This document shows, piece after piece, positions 18,302 to 27,505 of a stretch of 64,000 bases of DNA. The notes beneath the pieces are model-generated. The model was not told the origin of the DNA, made no database searches, and saw only the letters and a program-made list of their open reading frames with translations. The stretch comes from an uncultured Bacteroidota bacterium. GTDB lineage: Bacteria > Bacteroidota > Bacteroidia > Bacteroidales > P3. The first letter of the stretch is position 1, and each line of letters begins with the position of its first letter. A program made the translations under genes and the position numbers. Where the stretch lies: the NCBI GenBank assembly GCA_902784465.1, contig CACZUZ010000021.1:20357-84356 (forward strand), in the 5' to 3' direction.

Positions 18302-19285
18302 CTATATCTTGACATCCCATCCGAAGGGATGCTTTGCCAACGGCAGCTTGGCAAGCGGATGGTAGTCGCCGACCAAACCCACCGGTGTAGCATTACGTAT
18401 ATCGCTCACTATCTGGATGCTCTCGCGAGCCTCACTGATACGGAAACCATTGCCGGCAAGGATATTCTCGTAACTTTTGGTGTGCAACTCGGTGAAGCCC
18501 TGGCTGAACTCAAATTCCTCGCCGTCAATATTAATCAGTCTGAATGTCCTCTTCCCCTCTCTCACAGCATTTTCGGGCAGGCATTCAGCGTTGATGCTGA
18601 GGAAATAGCGAACGCGGGCCTTCTCCAGCTCCAGATAGCCACCGACGCGGTCAAAACTCATTATGTGGACTATGTTTCTCTTCACCGAGCCAAAGACCCA
18701 TTGCAGCATATCGTAGAAATGTATTCCAATGTTCGTCGCCACACCGCCGCTCTTGGCGACATCTCCTTTCCATGAGGCATAGTACCATTTGCCACGCGAA
18801 GTGATGTAGGTCAAATCAACGTCATAAATCTTGTCCTTGGGACCTTCGTCTATCTTTTTCTTCAGTGCAACAATGGAGTCGTGCAACCTTAGTTGCAGTA
18901 TCGTGTAGGCATTATGGCCCGTCTGCTTCTCCAGCTCAATCAGATTGTCAATATTACGAGGATTCAACACCACAGGCTTTTCGCAGATGACATCACTGCC
19001 GAGACGAAGACCATAGCGGATGAAAGCATCGTGGGTATAGTTGGGCGTGCAGATGCTGACATAATCTATCTTGTTGTCGCCGTCCATCTGCTTGTAACAG
19101 TAGCGGTCAAAACGTTCAAGTTCAGTGAAAAAAGAGCAGTCAGGGAACGAGCTGTCCAACCTCCCGACACTGTCGAACTTGTCGAGCGAAGCGACAAGAT
19201 TATTGCCCGTGTCTGCTATCGCTTTTATATGGCGTGGCGCGATATAGCCCGCAACACCGATTAATGCAAAATTCTTACTTTTCAT
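18302..19285 (-). CDS. WlbA/WbpB-type UDP-sugar dehydrogenase (Gfo/Idh/MocA family)
   Basis: This 327-residue NAD-dependent oxidoreductase starts with a Rossmann segment (FALIGVAGYIAPRH) and carries the family motif ICEKPVVLNP near residue 104. DLTYITSRGKWYYASWKGD and GGVATNIGIHFYDM match, from memory, WlbA/WbpB enzymes, which oxidise C3 of UDP-GlcNAc-uronic acid in making 2,3-diacetamido sugars for surface glycans. The partner enzymes (WbpA, WbpE, WbpD, WbpI) are not nearby. It lies 47 bp after priA on the same strand and probably shares its transcript. The subfamily call is likely but not certain. Confidence 0.82.
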   Translation of the reverse strand: MKSKNFALIGVAGYIAPRHIKAIADTGNNLVASLDKFDSVGRLDSSFPDCSFFTELERFDRYCYKQMDGDNKIDYVSICTPNYTHDAFIRYGLRLGSDVICEKPVVLNPRNIDNLIELEKQTGHNAYTILQLRLHDSIVALKKKIDEGPKDKIYDVDLTYITSRGKWYYASWKGDVAKSGGVATNIGIHFYDMLQWVFGSVKRNIVHIMSFDRVGGYLELEKARVRYFLSINAECLPENAVREGKRTFRLINIDGEEFEFSQGFTELHTKSYENILAGNGFRISEARESIQIVSDIRNATPVGLVGDYHPLAKLPLAKHPFGWDVKI

Positions 19286-19331
19286 GACAATGTTTTTTTT
19301 ATTGATGCGCTAAAGATTCTAAAGTGAGCCA

Positions 19332-21794
19332 TCATTGCGGGTCGACATCGAAGACTATCTGCACCCTCGACAGTTCTTTCTCTTGCAACAACTCGTTTGC
19401 CAATGCCATCATCGTCTTCTTGGCCTCGCTGATAGCCTCGCCCACTGCGAAGCGCACCATTATCTTCTTGAGGTACAGCCCTCTGATTCGTGCTACACTG
19501 GGATATTCGGGACCCATGACACGTCCGTCGAACTGTTGTCGCAACGCAGCAGCAAAACGTGCTGCCGCTGTGTTGACAACCGCCTCATCCTTATGGCGTA
19601 CCATAATGTCTATCAGCCTGTAATAGGGCGGGTAGCGGAATACGCGCCGCTCCACTATCTGGCTCTTGTACATCGACTCATAGTCTCCTGCCATGGCATC
19701 GCGTATCGCTTGATGATATGGCTGATAGGTCTGTATAATCACTTTTCCGCGATGTCCATGCCGACCTGCCCGTCCACTCACCTGCGTCATCTGCTGGAAG
19801 CTGCGTTCGTAAGCCCTGAAGTCGGGAAACGAAATCAGGTTGTCGGCCGACAGGATGCCGACGACGCTCACGTTGTCGAAGTCCAACCCCTTGGTTACCA
19901 TCTGCGTGCCGACAAGGATATCTATTTTGTGGTCTTCGAAGTCGGCAAGCAACTCCATGTAGCGGTTCTTCTGCAAGGTGGAGTCCAAATCCATGCGTGC
20001 AATCTTGGCCTCTGGGAAGAATACCGCCAAATCGTCCTCTATGCGTTCTGTGCCAAACCCACGCATCTTCAGCGTAGTGGAATGGCAGGCTGGACACTCG
20101 GTAGGGACAGGTATGGAGTAGCCACAGTAGTGGCATCTGAGGCTTGACGTAGCCTTGTGGTATACCAGCGACACGTCGCAGTGCTTGCATTGCGGCACCC
20201 AGTGGCATACGTCACACTCAATCCTGAGACTGAAGCCTCTGCGGTTCTGGAACAAAATCACCTGCTCCTTGTTGGCTAGAGCCTCCTTGATGTGGCCTAA
20301 CAGGAACTGCGAGAAGTTCATCTTCACCTCTTTGCGTCTCTGTGCCTCTTTCATGTCGGCACACATGACCTCTGGCATCGCCAGCCCACCGAAACGATGG
20401 GTCATCTGTGCAAATCCATATTTGCCCGTCTGGGCATTGAAATAACTCTCAACCGATGGCGTTGCCGACCCTATCACCGTCTTGGCTCCCCAGCTGTGTG
20501 CCAGCCAGATGGCCGCATCACGCCCATTGTAACGAGGTGCTGGGTCGTTCTGCTTATAGCTGCTGTCGTGCTCCTCGTCGACAATGACCAGACCCAGGTT
20601 GTGGAAGGGCAGGAACACCGCCGACCTGGCACCAAGCAGGAGCTGGTAGCCCCCTTTGCCAGGCATCATGGTGCGTTGCCATACCTCGGCACGCTCTTGC
20701 GTGTTGAACCGCGAATGGTAAACACCGACCTTGTTGCCGAAATATTTCCTGAGCCTATTGATAATCTGTGCCGTGAGTGCTATCTCGGGCAGGAGGAAAA
20801 GAGCCTGCTTGCCTTGGCTCAATGCCATATCAATCAAGCGTATATACACCTCTGTTTTGCCGCTCGATGTCACGCCGTGCAGCAGCGATACCGGCTTGTC
20901 GCATGACGATATGGTTTCAAAAGCCTGCTGCTGTTCGTCGCTGAGCTGGATGGAAGAGACCTGCGTTGTCGATTCATATTCCTGCAGACGACTCTCATCT
21001 CTCTGTATTACATGGAAAACGCCTTTCTTGACCAACGTGTCTAACGCAGACAACGATAGCTCTTTGTTATCCATCAGCTCACGCTTCTTGACCATTTCGC
21101 TACCGAACTTGCTCATCTGCACGAACTTCATCAGCACCAAAAGCTGTTTCTGGTTGCGCTGGTTCTTCTCCAACTGGTCGAAGAGTTCACGCATAGCCGT
21201 CTCATTACGATAGGCCTCGTCGATAGCTATCCATGTGCTGCGTTTCGGAGTGTAGCGTTGCTTCAACTCCTCGTCCATCAGCACTATCTTCTTCTCTATC
21301 ATCGACTTGATGATAGGCATTATCTTGAGGCTTCCGGTGATGCTTGCCACCTCCGACACCTCTATCCTACCCTTTCTGGAGAGAACATCGAGTATCTTTA
21401 TCTCGTTCTCATTCAACTCGCTGTAGTCTCCCTCAAAGTCGGGATGCACCACAATGTAGGAGTCGCTGCTCAGTCTGAAAGCCGACGGAATGGCCACAGC
21501 CATCACATCGCCTGGATAGCACATGTAGTAGCTGGCCATCCACTCCCAAAACTTCAACTGCTTCTCATCCACTATAGGTTCAAGGTCGAGAATAGAGAGG
21601 ATATACTTCGTCGAGTATTGGGGAGCATGGTCGTGGACACGACGCACCAACGCCGAATAGAGACGTTTTGAGCCAAACTGAACCACAACGCGTTGACCCA
21701 CACCTATTGCAGAATTATACTCTGCGGGTATGCGATAGGTGTAGGTTCCTGGCAGGTGGAGAGGCAACAGTACGTCGACAAAGAGGGTGGTCAC
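19332..21794 (-). CDS. priA: Primosomal helicase PriA
   Basis: PriA recognises stalled forks and reloads the replicative helicase. It is 820 residues. The N-terminal 3'-end-binding domain (1-110) is followed by an SF2 helicase core with Walker A GVTSSGKTE and the box DEEH (IVDEEHDSSYKQ). Two zinc clusters lie within CDVCHWVPQCKHC and CHYCGYSIPVPTECPAC. The start is GTG at 21794, which overlaps the TGA of the META gene (GTGA), so translation is coupled to the lipoprotein gene upstream. All expected motifs are intact. Confidence 0.96.
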   Translation of the reverse strand: MTTLFVDVLLPLHLPGTYTYRIPAEYNSAIGVGQRVVVQFGSKRLYSALVRRVHDHAPQYSTKYILSILDLEPIVDEKQLKFWEWMASYYMCYPGDVMAVAIPSAFRLSSDSYIVVHPDFEGDYSELNENEIKILDVLSRKGRIEVSEVASITGSLKIMPIIKSMIEKKIVLMDEELKQRYTPKRSTWIAIDEAYRNETAMRELFDQLEKNQRNQKQLLVLMKFVQMSKFGSEMVKKRELMDNKELSLSALDTLVKKGVFHVIQRDESRLQEYESTTQVSSIQLSDEQQQAFETISSCDKPVSLLHGVTSSGKTEVYIRLIDMALSQGKQALFLLPEIALTAQIINRLRKYFGNKVGVYHSRFNTQERAEVWQRTMMPGKGGYQLLLGARSAVFLPFHNLGLVIVDEEHDSSYKQNDPAPRYNGRDAAIWLAHSWGAKTVIGSATPSVESYFNAQTGKYGFAQMTHRFGGLAMPEVMCADMKEAQRRKEVKMNFSQFLLGHIKEALANKEQVILFQNRRGFSLRIECDVCHWVPQCKHCDVSLVYHKATSSLRCHYCGYSIPVPTECPACHSTTLKMRGFGTERIEDDLAVFFPEAKIARMDLDSTLQKNRYMELLADFEDHKIDILVGTQMVTKGLDFDNVSVVGILSADNLISFPDFRAYERSFQQMTQVSGRAGRHGHRGKVIIQTYQPYHQAIRDAMAGDYESMYKSQIVERRVFRYPPYYRLIDIMVRHKDEAVVNTAAARFAAALRQQFDGRVMGPEYPSVARIRGLYLKKIMVRFAVGEAISEAKKTMMALANELLQEKELSRVQIVFDVDPQ

Positions 21795-22237
21795 TGTCTA
21801 TACTTTTCGAAGGAAATCAACACCTTGCCCTTCTGTGTCAACTCAAGTGTGTATTCGCCAAGGTTGTAACCATCGCAACGACGCAAGAGTGCCATATATG
21901 CTCCCTCCATCTTATGGAACGACTCGGCACATGCCATCTTGGTGGCATTCAACTCGCTGAGTTCCATCTTGCCTTTGCCCAGATCCTTGAAATTGCCAAA
22001 GTAGCGGTTGCAGCCGCTGTGTCCCTGGAAAGTGCCAGCCTCGGGGTTGAACTGGATAGATATCTTCTTCTGGCCCTCGAGCGGTGCAACCTCTTTGCCT
22101 TGCATCTCGCTGAGCAGCCACACCTCGTCGGGGTTGAACTGGGCGGTGGCATTGACCACCACACCCTTATTGCTCTTGCATGCCCCAAAGGCAAGCACCA
22201 CAGACAATAGTATTAATGCGAAAACGTTTTTTTTCAT
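21791..22237 (-). CDS. META-domain lipoprotein
   Basis: This 148-residue protein has a lipoprotein signal with Cys20 (AFGACKSN) and one META domain: DEVWLLSEMQGKEV, ISIQFNPEAGTFQGHSGCNRYFG and LNATKMACAESFHKMEGAYMALL. META domains occur in HslJ-type stress lipoproteins and in many Bacteroidales envelope proteins; no catalytic function is known. Its ATG overlaps the stop of the upstream lipoprotein gene (ATGA) and its stop overlaps the priA start, so three genes are translated as one coupled unit. Confidence 0.85.
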   Translation of the reverse strand: MKKNVFALILLSVVLAFGACKSNKGVVVNATAQFNPDEVWLLSEMQGKEVAPLEGQKKISIQFNPEAGTFQGHSGCNRYFGNFKDLGKGKMELSELNATKMACAESFHKMEGAYMALLRRCDGYNLGEYTLELTQKGKVLISFEKYRQ

Positions 22238-23160
22238 AGATAGATGTATTTTTCACTCTTTTCGACACTTATCGTAACACTGTCGGAGAAGACAGACCGC
22301 GTCAGATACTTGTAGTTCAGCTTACGGCTCGACGGGTAATCTCCATCGTATGTGTAGCTGTATCTGAAATCAATCTCGCTGTTATTCTCAAAAGGCTTCT
22401 GTATCGAGGTGACATTATGCTCCGACAGCATCCTGAAACCGAAGATTGTCTCGTTCAACTCATGGTTCGCAAAAAGCTGGTTGTAAGGGTTCTTCTTGTC
22501 GTCGTAGCTCAGCGTTATCGTGTAAGGCTTCTCCACGCTGCCGCTGACAGCAATGCTCACCACGCTCTCGTGGTCCTTGTCCCATGTCAGTGCATAATGC
22601 ACTTCGGCTGCCGACTTCATAGAACGGGTCTGCTTCATCTGGGCTGCCATGTCGCGACCGATGGCTTCGGCAACACCGTTACCCAGCAGCACCTTCAACG
22701 GCATAGGGGTCCACATAGGCCACAGTATGTCGCTGTCGGCCACAATCCGGCGACAGACTATCTCGTTGACTCCGTCATCGTCATGAATGAAACTCATTGT
22801 TGCCGACAACTTGTCTCTTCTGAACACCTCAATCTGCTCCAGTCTTCTTCCCTCATACTTGAATTCAGACCTCAGATAATAGGCTGGTACTGTTGTCCTG
22901 ACTATCTTTCGACCGTCGTGGAAAAAGTTTTCAGAATATTGGTTCTCACCACGATAGTCGATACGAATCACTTTCTTCCCCTCCCATGTCCATTGCTCTG
23001 CCACATACTCCACCCCTGCGAAAATGGTGTCGGACTCCTGAATTCTGTTCTCCACCGCCAGCACCTTGTCTATTCTTTTTTGCGACGGGACCACACCCTC
23101 CCTCTTGCCACATCCAGCAACGAGCAAGACCACGACAAAGGATAAAATAAATCTTTTCAT
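22234..23160 (-). CDS. Hypothetical lipoprotein with repeated beta-strand segments
   Basis: This 308-residue protein has a lipoprotein signal (MKRFILSFVVVLLVAGC, Cys17). The mature part has repeated Y/W-rich strand segments such as EYVAEQWTWEGKKVIRIDY and RSEFKYEGRRLEQIEVF, reminiscent of the YD-like strand repeats in Bacteroidales DUF4595-type lipoproteins. No enzymatic motif is visible. It is the first gene of the coupled cluster with the META lipoprotein and priA. No TAnnTTTG box was found in the 83 bp upstream, so its promoter is unassigned. Function unknown. Confidence 0.7.
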   Translation of the reverse strand: MKRFILSFVVVLLVAGCGKREGVVPSQKRIDKVLAVENRIQESDTIFAGVEYVAEQWTWEGKKVIRIDYRGENQYSENFFHDGRKIVRTTVPAYYLRSEFKYEGRRLEQIEVFRRDKLSATMSFIHDDDGVNEIVCRRIVADSDILWPMWTPMPLKVLLGNGVAEAIGRDMAAQMKQTRSMKSAAEVHYALTWDKDHESVVSIAVSGSVEKPYTITLSYDDKKNPYNQLFANHELNETIFGFRMLSEHNVTSIQKPFENNSEIDFRYSYTYDGDYPSSRKLNYKYLTRSVFSDSVTISVEKSEKYIYL

Positions 23161-23243
23161 ACAGGATTGAAGTTTAATGTTTTAAAACAGCTCAATAGAT
23201 TGACCGCACGAGTGGAGGACACGCCGTCGTAAGAGGTGGACCA

Positions 23244-24170
23244 CTAATGATGTCTCGACCTTTTCAAGATGTAAGGCTGCATAATCTGGTCGAAACCTTT
23301 TCCAATATCAACAGCCACATAGTCAATATGATACTGCATAGCATGCCTACGCACCGCCTCGGTCTGTTCTCGCATCGTTGCTCGGTAACGCTCCGCTAAC
23401 TCGTTGGGGAACACCTTCAGTCGCCGGTCGCTCTCCATATCAATAAAGTAATAGGGCTTGTTGCCGTAGTTCAGCTCCAACTCCTTGTCGTAGTCCATCG
23501 TATGGAAGAACAGCACCTCATGCTTGCAGTGGCGTAGATGACGCAATGCGTCGAACAGCGGTTCCTGTTCGTCGGCACCCACAAATGCATCGGTGAAAAT
23601 CACCACCAGCGAGCGTCGGTGCATCTTCTCTGCCAGCAGGTGGATGTTCTCGGCTATCGACGTGCCACGTTTCTCGAGCTTGTCACCCGTAACTGGTTTA
23701 AGCAGCTGTTCCAGAAGAGCATAGACATAATGCTGATGCATGGCATTAGACCGCACCTCGGTCTGGAGATCGACCTTGTCTGAGAACAGTGTAAGTCCAA
23801 AAGCATCCCTCTGCCTGACCAGCAACTCAACAATCAATGCTGCCGCATATACCGAAAAAGTCAACTTGTTGGGTTTCTCAAAATTGGCATGCTGCTCTAT
23901 AGGAAAATACATCGACGAAGAATGGTCGATAAGCAACTGGCAACGCAGGTTGGTCTCCTCCTCAAAACGCTTTACGAAGAGCTTGTCGGTACGACCATAG
24001 AGCTTCCAGTCGATATTCTTCGTCGACTCGCCGCTATTATACAGTCTATGCTCGGCAAATTCTACCGAGAAACCATGGAACGGGCTTTTGTGCAGACCCG
24101 TGATGAATCCCTCTACAACTTGCCGAGCAAAGAAATCTAACGACTTGTATTTCTCAATTTCCTGAAACAC
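23244..24170 (-). CDS. DUF58-family protein (MoxR-associated)
   Basis: This 308-residue protein contains the DUF58 signature NSGESTKNIDWKLYGRTDKLFVKRFEEE compressed around residues 45-72 and a von Willebrand-A-like metal site DHSSS at 82-86. Such proteins accompany MoxR AAA chaperones and Bat/VWA proteins and are thought to help assemble or activate periplasmic or metal-containing complexes. In most Bacteroidetes a MoxR gene is adjacent and upstream; here the upstream gene is trxA, 27 bp away, and no MoxR or Bat gene is in view. It probably belongs to the trxA transcript. Molecular role unknown. Confidence 0.82.
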   Translation of the reverse strand: MFQEIEKYKSLDFFARQVVEGFITGLHKSPFHGFSVEFAEHRLYNSGESTKNIDWKLYGRTDKLFVKRFEEETNLRCQLLIDHSSSMYFPIEQHANFEKPNKLTFSVYAAALIVELLVRQRDAFGLTLFSDKVDLQTEVRSNAMHQHYVYALLEQLLKPVTGDKLEKRGTSIAENIHLLAEKMHRRSLVVIFTDAFVGADEQEPLFDALRHLRHCKHEVLFFHTMDYDKELELNYGNKPYYFIDMESDRRLKVFPNELAERYRATMREQTEAVRRHAMQYHIDYVAVDIGKGFDQIMQPYILKRSRHH

Positions 24171-24197
24171 AACAATTCATCCAACACCAGTCATTAA

Positions 24198-24512
24198 TCA
24201 CATAATGGCATTGAGCTTGTCGACGAGGGTAGCCTTGGCAACAAGACCTACCGATTTGTCGACAGCAGCACCATTCTTGATGAAAAGGACTGTAGGCACA
24301 TTGCGGACGCGGAACTCAGAAGCCACACCTGGAGCCTCGTCGACATCGACTTTGCATACGAGGGCCTTGCCGTCATATTCGTTGGCAATCTCCTCCACAA
24401 TGGGAGCCAGAGCCTTGCAGGGGCCACACCATGTGGCACCAATATCAAGCAAAATAGGGAGGTTTGACTGCTTTATCTCAGCAAAATTTTGATCATTAAC
24501 TTCAACTACCAT
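24198..24512 (-). CDS. trxA: Thioredoxin
   Basis: This 104-residue cytoplasmic disulfide reductant has the active site WCGPC with Cys29 and Cys32 and the cis-proline segment RNVPTVLFIKNG. There is no signal peptide. It is likely reduced by thioredoxin reductase and serves as general electron donor. A -7 box lies 39 nt upstream. The DUF58 gene follows after 27 bp, so the two can be co-transcribed. Confidence 0.96.
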   Translation of the reverse strand: MVVEVNDQNFAEIKQSNLPILLDIGATWCGPCKALAPIVEEIANEYDGKALVCKVDVDEAPGVASEFRVRNVPTVLFIKNGAAVDKSVGLVAKATLVDKLNAIM

Positions 24513-24550
24513 AGCTTTTTAGAATTAAAGGATTAAAAAAATTATTTCTG

Positions 24551-24558
24551 CAAATATA
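24551..24558 (-). promoter_or_regulatory. trxA: -7 box of trxA
   Basis: The minus strand reads TATATTTG, an exact TAnnTTTG match. A TTTG at 24582-24585 (minus strand) lies 23 bp further upstream, slightly more than the usual spacing for a -33 box. Confidence 0.65.
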
Positions 24559-24611
24559 CAAAAAAATTATTTTTTCACAGCCAAACAACATAAAGTATCA
24601 AAAAAAGATTG

Positions 24612-24619
24612 TATCTTTG
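24612..24619 (+). promoter_or_regulatory. -7 box of the OmpA-family gene
   Basis: TATCTTTG matches TAnnTTTG and lies 27 nt before the ATG at 24647. It is divergent from the trxA box, so both promoters share about 60 bp. Confidence 0.65.
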
Positions 24620-24646
24620 CACTTGGTATACTAATTCACAATAAAA

Positions 24647-25984
24647 ATGAAAAAAATTATTATATCGTTGGTTTTCATATCCTTAATTTGTTTTATGGGA
24701 GAAGCCAACGCTCAGAACAAAGGTAAAAACAAAGGCAAAAAAAACAACAAACCCACCATTGTTGAGCCTGAATACACGCAGCTTCCTGCCAACAGCAACG
24801 ACTGCCTCTTCGCCATCGAGCTGAACCCCGATGTGGCTTACGGTCCCACCACACCACCCAAGGATGCCGGACGCCTCATGGAGATAACACGCGACAAGAA
24901 CAACCCATTCGCATTCGAATGCGAGCACAACTCCGTATGGTACAAGTTCACAGCCCCCTACAGCGGCAACCTCGAAATAAGCATCACCCCTAATAGCGAA
25001 TGGGACGACTACGACTTCATGGTCTATCGCTACACCGATGTCTATTTCAGCAACCACCTCATCCAGAACAGAATAAAGCCCCTCGCCGCCAGCATCGCAC
25101 GCAAAGACACCACCGGCATTGCTGCCGCCACTCCTCGCGACAAGAAGGGCAACGTCAAAGACAAACCTCGTAGCAAACGCATGACCCAGCCCACCATGGG
25201 CATGAGCCATGACGGCAAACGCTATTTCATAGCCGCCAACGAGAGCGAGGAATTCCTCAAATCCTTGGCCGTCAAGAAAGGTGAAGTCTACTATATAGTC
25301 CTCGACAACAAGAACGCCAACGGCATGGGCCACACCATCAAGGTCTCCATTCAGGTTGAATCGTTCGAGCCCCTGGTTGTCTTCTACGACCCCACACTCA
25401 AACGCAACATCGATGTCGATCTCCTCATTCAGGAAAAGAATACCGGCAACCGCCCCATCGTCAAGAACCCTGCATTCCGCGGTGGCAAAATCAAGTTCGT
25501 CCCTGGTTTCAACTATTCACTCTATGCCAAGAAAGACGGCTATTTCACAATATTCAAGGAGTTCAACTCCAACATTTTCAAGGATGACACCCTGCTGCGT
25601 TTCAACCTCAACAAAACCGTAAAGGGTACTGTATTCCCCATTACCGACATCTATTTCGACGACGATGCCAAGCTGTTGCCCGAGTCCGACACCTCGCTCC
25701 TTAACTACATACAGATGTTTAAAGGGCATCCCGAACTCACCTTCCAGATTAAAGGCTACGTCCAGTCTTACGCCATCGACATCGAAGCGGAGCAGAAAAT
25801 CTCCATCGCCCGCGCCCAGAGTGTCAAGGAGTTCTTCGTCGCCCACGGTCTTTCTGCCGACAAGATTACTATCGCCGGCATGACCCAAAACGAAATCAAG
25901 CGTGCCGCAGCAGCAGCCCTCAACAAGCATCAAGTCTTTAAAGACACCAAAGTGGAGCTTATCATCACCGGCATAAACAAATAA
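24647..25984 (+). CDS. OmpA-family outer-membrane protein with degenerate peptidoglycan site
   Basis: This 445-residue protein has a signal peptide (residues 1-22, ending ANAQ), a Lys/Asn-rich stretch (24-36), a beta-sandwich-like region (about 50-240) and a C-terminal OmpA domain (329-443). OmpA domains bind diaminopimelate of peptidoglycan through a conserved Asp and Arg. Here the Arg is present (IARAQSV, Arg389) but the usual GHTD is GYVQ at 370-373, so the Asp is missing. Arg389 alone may not hold the wall. Residues 417-425 (IKRAAAAAL) are encoded by a 29-bp sequence that recurs at 28682-28710. Confidence 0.85.
   Translation: MKKIIISLVFISLICFMGEANAQNKGKNKGKKNNKPTIVEPEYTQLPANSNDCLFAIELNPDVAYGPTTPPKDAGRLMEITRDKNNPFAFECEHNSVWYKFTAPYSGNLEISITPNSEWDDYDFMVYRYTDVYFSNHLIQNRIKPLAASIARKDTTGIAAATPRDKKGNVKDKPRSKRMTQPTMGMSHDGKRYFIAANESEEFLKSLAVKKGEVYYIVLDNKNANGMGHTIKVSIQVESFEPLVVFYDPTLKRNIDVDLLIQEKNTGNRPIVKNPAFRGGKIKFVPGFNYSLYAKKDGYFTIFKEFNSNIFKDDTLLRFNLNKTVKGTVFPITDIYFDDDAKLLPESDTSLLNYIQMFKGHPELTFQIKGYVQSYAIDIEAEQKISIARAQSVKEFFVAHGLSADKITIAGMTQNEIKRAAAAALNKHQVFKDTKVELIITGINK
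25894..25922 (+). repeat. 29-bp direct repeat, copy 1 (inside the OmpA-family gene)
   Basis: This segment, encoding IKRAAAAAL, is identical over 29 bp to 28682-28710. The two copies are 2788 bp apart and bracket the restriction-modification pair. Sequence on either side of the repeat differs between copies. Confidence 0.9.
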
Positions 25985-26122
25985 GTTCCGCAGAATCGGT
26001 ACTCTATCACTCCCACTTCCAGTATCATCTATGGGGACAGCCCATCCTAGTTTTCAAATAATCGCCACTGGACGGTGGTGTTCCTCATTGATTTACCTTT
26101 GCCACCAATATGATAATAGTTT

Positions 26123-26152
26123 AACGCCCTACACAATATAATGTAGGGCGTT
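26123..26152. terminator. 11-bp inverted repeat between the OmpA-family and methyltransferase genes
   Basis: AACGCCCTACA and TGTAGGGCGTT form a perfect 11-bp stem with an 8-nt loop. It is followed by TTTCC on the plus strand, a weak U tract. It lies 138 nt after the OmpA-family stop and 28 nt before the methyltransferase ATG, so it is either a terminator or an operator or leader hairpin of the RM module. Confidence 0.6.
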
Positions 26153-26179
26153 TCCGTTAGTAAAGGGTAATTATTTGTC

Positions 26180-27505
26180 ATGGCAACTAAAAATAAGAAA
26201 ATAGCACTTATAGATTTCCCCGAGGAGGTGAGCGAGTCGTGCAACATGAATGTTAAAGTATATGGCGAGACCTCTTACGAGAACCAGATGGCTGTGCTGA
26301 GTCACTACCTGCACAACCACCGCAAGGACCTCGACCATGATGAACAGGCCGAGATTGTCGATGCCATCCGCGACTTCCTCTCGCGCAAAGAGTTGAAACA
26401 GAAGGTTGACATCAGCGACTGGAGCGACGAACAGGTGCTGTCCGCCGCCGAAGATCCAGCACAGTACGGCCTCTTCTCTGAGTTCTTCGACATCCCCTTC
26501 CCCTCGCCACAGAATCCGAAATTTACTTTCATCGACCTTTTTGCCGGTGTCGGCGGTATCCGTCTTGGAATGCAGGAGGCTGGCGGCAAATGCATTTACT
26601 CTTCCGAGTGGAACTGCCAAGCACAAAGAACATACCTCACCAATTATGGTGAAATGCCATTTGGCGACATCACAAAGGAATCAACCAAGAACTATATCCC
26701 CGACAATTTCGATGTACTTTGTGCTGGTTTCCCATGCCAGCCGTTCAGTATTTCGGGCAAACAAAAAGGCTTCGAGGACACACGCGGAACGCTTTTCTTC
26801 GACATTTGCAGCATTGTTTCTTTGAAGAAACCAAAGGTCATCTTCCTCGAAAACGTGAAGCACCTTGTACATCATGATGAAGGCAACACGTTGAAAACCA
26901 TTTTGACCAAGCTAAAGGATTTAGGGTACAATGTTACGTGGCGTGTACTGAACGGTTCCGACTTTGGTGTGCCACAAAACAGGGAACGTATTATTATTGT
27001 TGGCACACTTGAAGGACAGTTCGATTTCGGCAAGGTCAAAAAGAAACCACGCACTCATCTGATAGATTATTTGGACAAGGAGGGAAACTTCGAGTATCTT
27101 GCCCCCGAAGAATACACCTTGCTTGACAATCCAAAGGAACAACCAGAATCGGGATTGATATTTGCGGGCTATCGCAACAAGTCCATCCGTAAAGCTGGTG
27201 TTAGGCCAGGCACCGAGCATCTGTCGAGAGTACACAAGCAACCTAACCGCATCTATTCAGTATACGGCATCCATCCAACGCTACCATCGCAGGAGTCTTC
27301 GGGTAGATTCTTTGTACTGACCGAAGACCGCCGGGTCAGGAAACTCACCATAGACGAATGCTGGCGTATCATGGGATTCCCGGAAAAATACAAGAAAGTT
27401 AGCCCCGTTGGCGATCAATACAAACAGTTAGGCAATTCAGTATGCATCCCCATGATTGAGGCTGTTGCAAATGAAATCAATAACCAATTCTTCTCAAACA
27501 GATGA
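26180..27505 (+). CDS. Type II DNA (cytosine-5) methyltransferase
   Basis: This 441-residue enzyme carries the ordered C5-methylase motifs: I (FIDLFAGVGGIRLG, 117-130), IV (GFPCQPFS at 183-190, nucleophile Cys186), VI (ENV, 224-226), VIII (QNRERI) and X (GNSV near the C-terminus). It transfers a methyl group from SAM to cytosine C5 in a specific DNA site. Residues 1-115 are an additional N-terminal region. The stop overlaps the start of the downstream endonuclease gene by 4 bp (ATGA). It therefore protects host DNA against its partner. The recognition sequence cannot be derived from the motifs. Confidence 0.95.
   Translation: MATKNKKIALIDFPEEVSESCNMNVKVYGETSYENQMAVLSHYLHNHRKDLDHDEQAEIVDAIRDFLSRKELKQKVDISDWSDEQVLSAAEDPAQYGLFSEFFDIPFPSPQNPKFTFIDLFAGVGGIRLGMQEAGGKCIYSSEWNCQAQRTYLTNYGEMPFGDITKESTKNYIPDNFDVLCAGFPCQPFSISGKQKGFEDTRGTLFFDICSIVSLKKPKVIFLENVKHLVHHDEGNTLKTILTKLKDLGYNVTWRVLNGSDFGVPQNRERIIIVGTLEGQFDFGKVKKKPRTHLIDYLDKEGNFEYLAPEEYTLLDNPKEQPESGLIFAGYRNKSIRKAGVRPGTEHLSRVHKQPNRIYSVYGIHPTLPSQESSGRFFVLTEDRRVRKLTIDECWRIMGFPEKYKKVSPVGDQYKQLGNSVCIPMIEAVANEINNQFFSNR

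Noticed and set aside
24198-25984. A fused trxA-ompA stress operon
   Set aside because: The two genes are divergent with separate -7 boxes.
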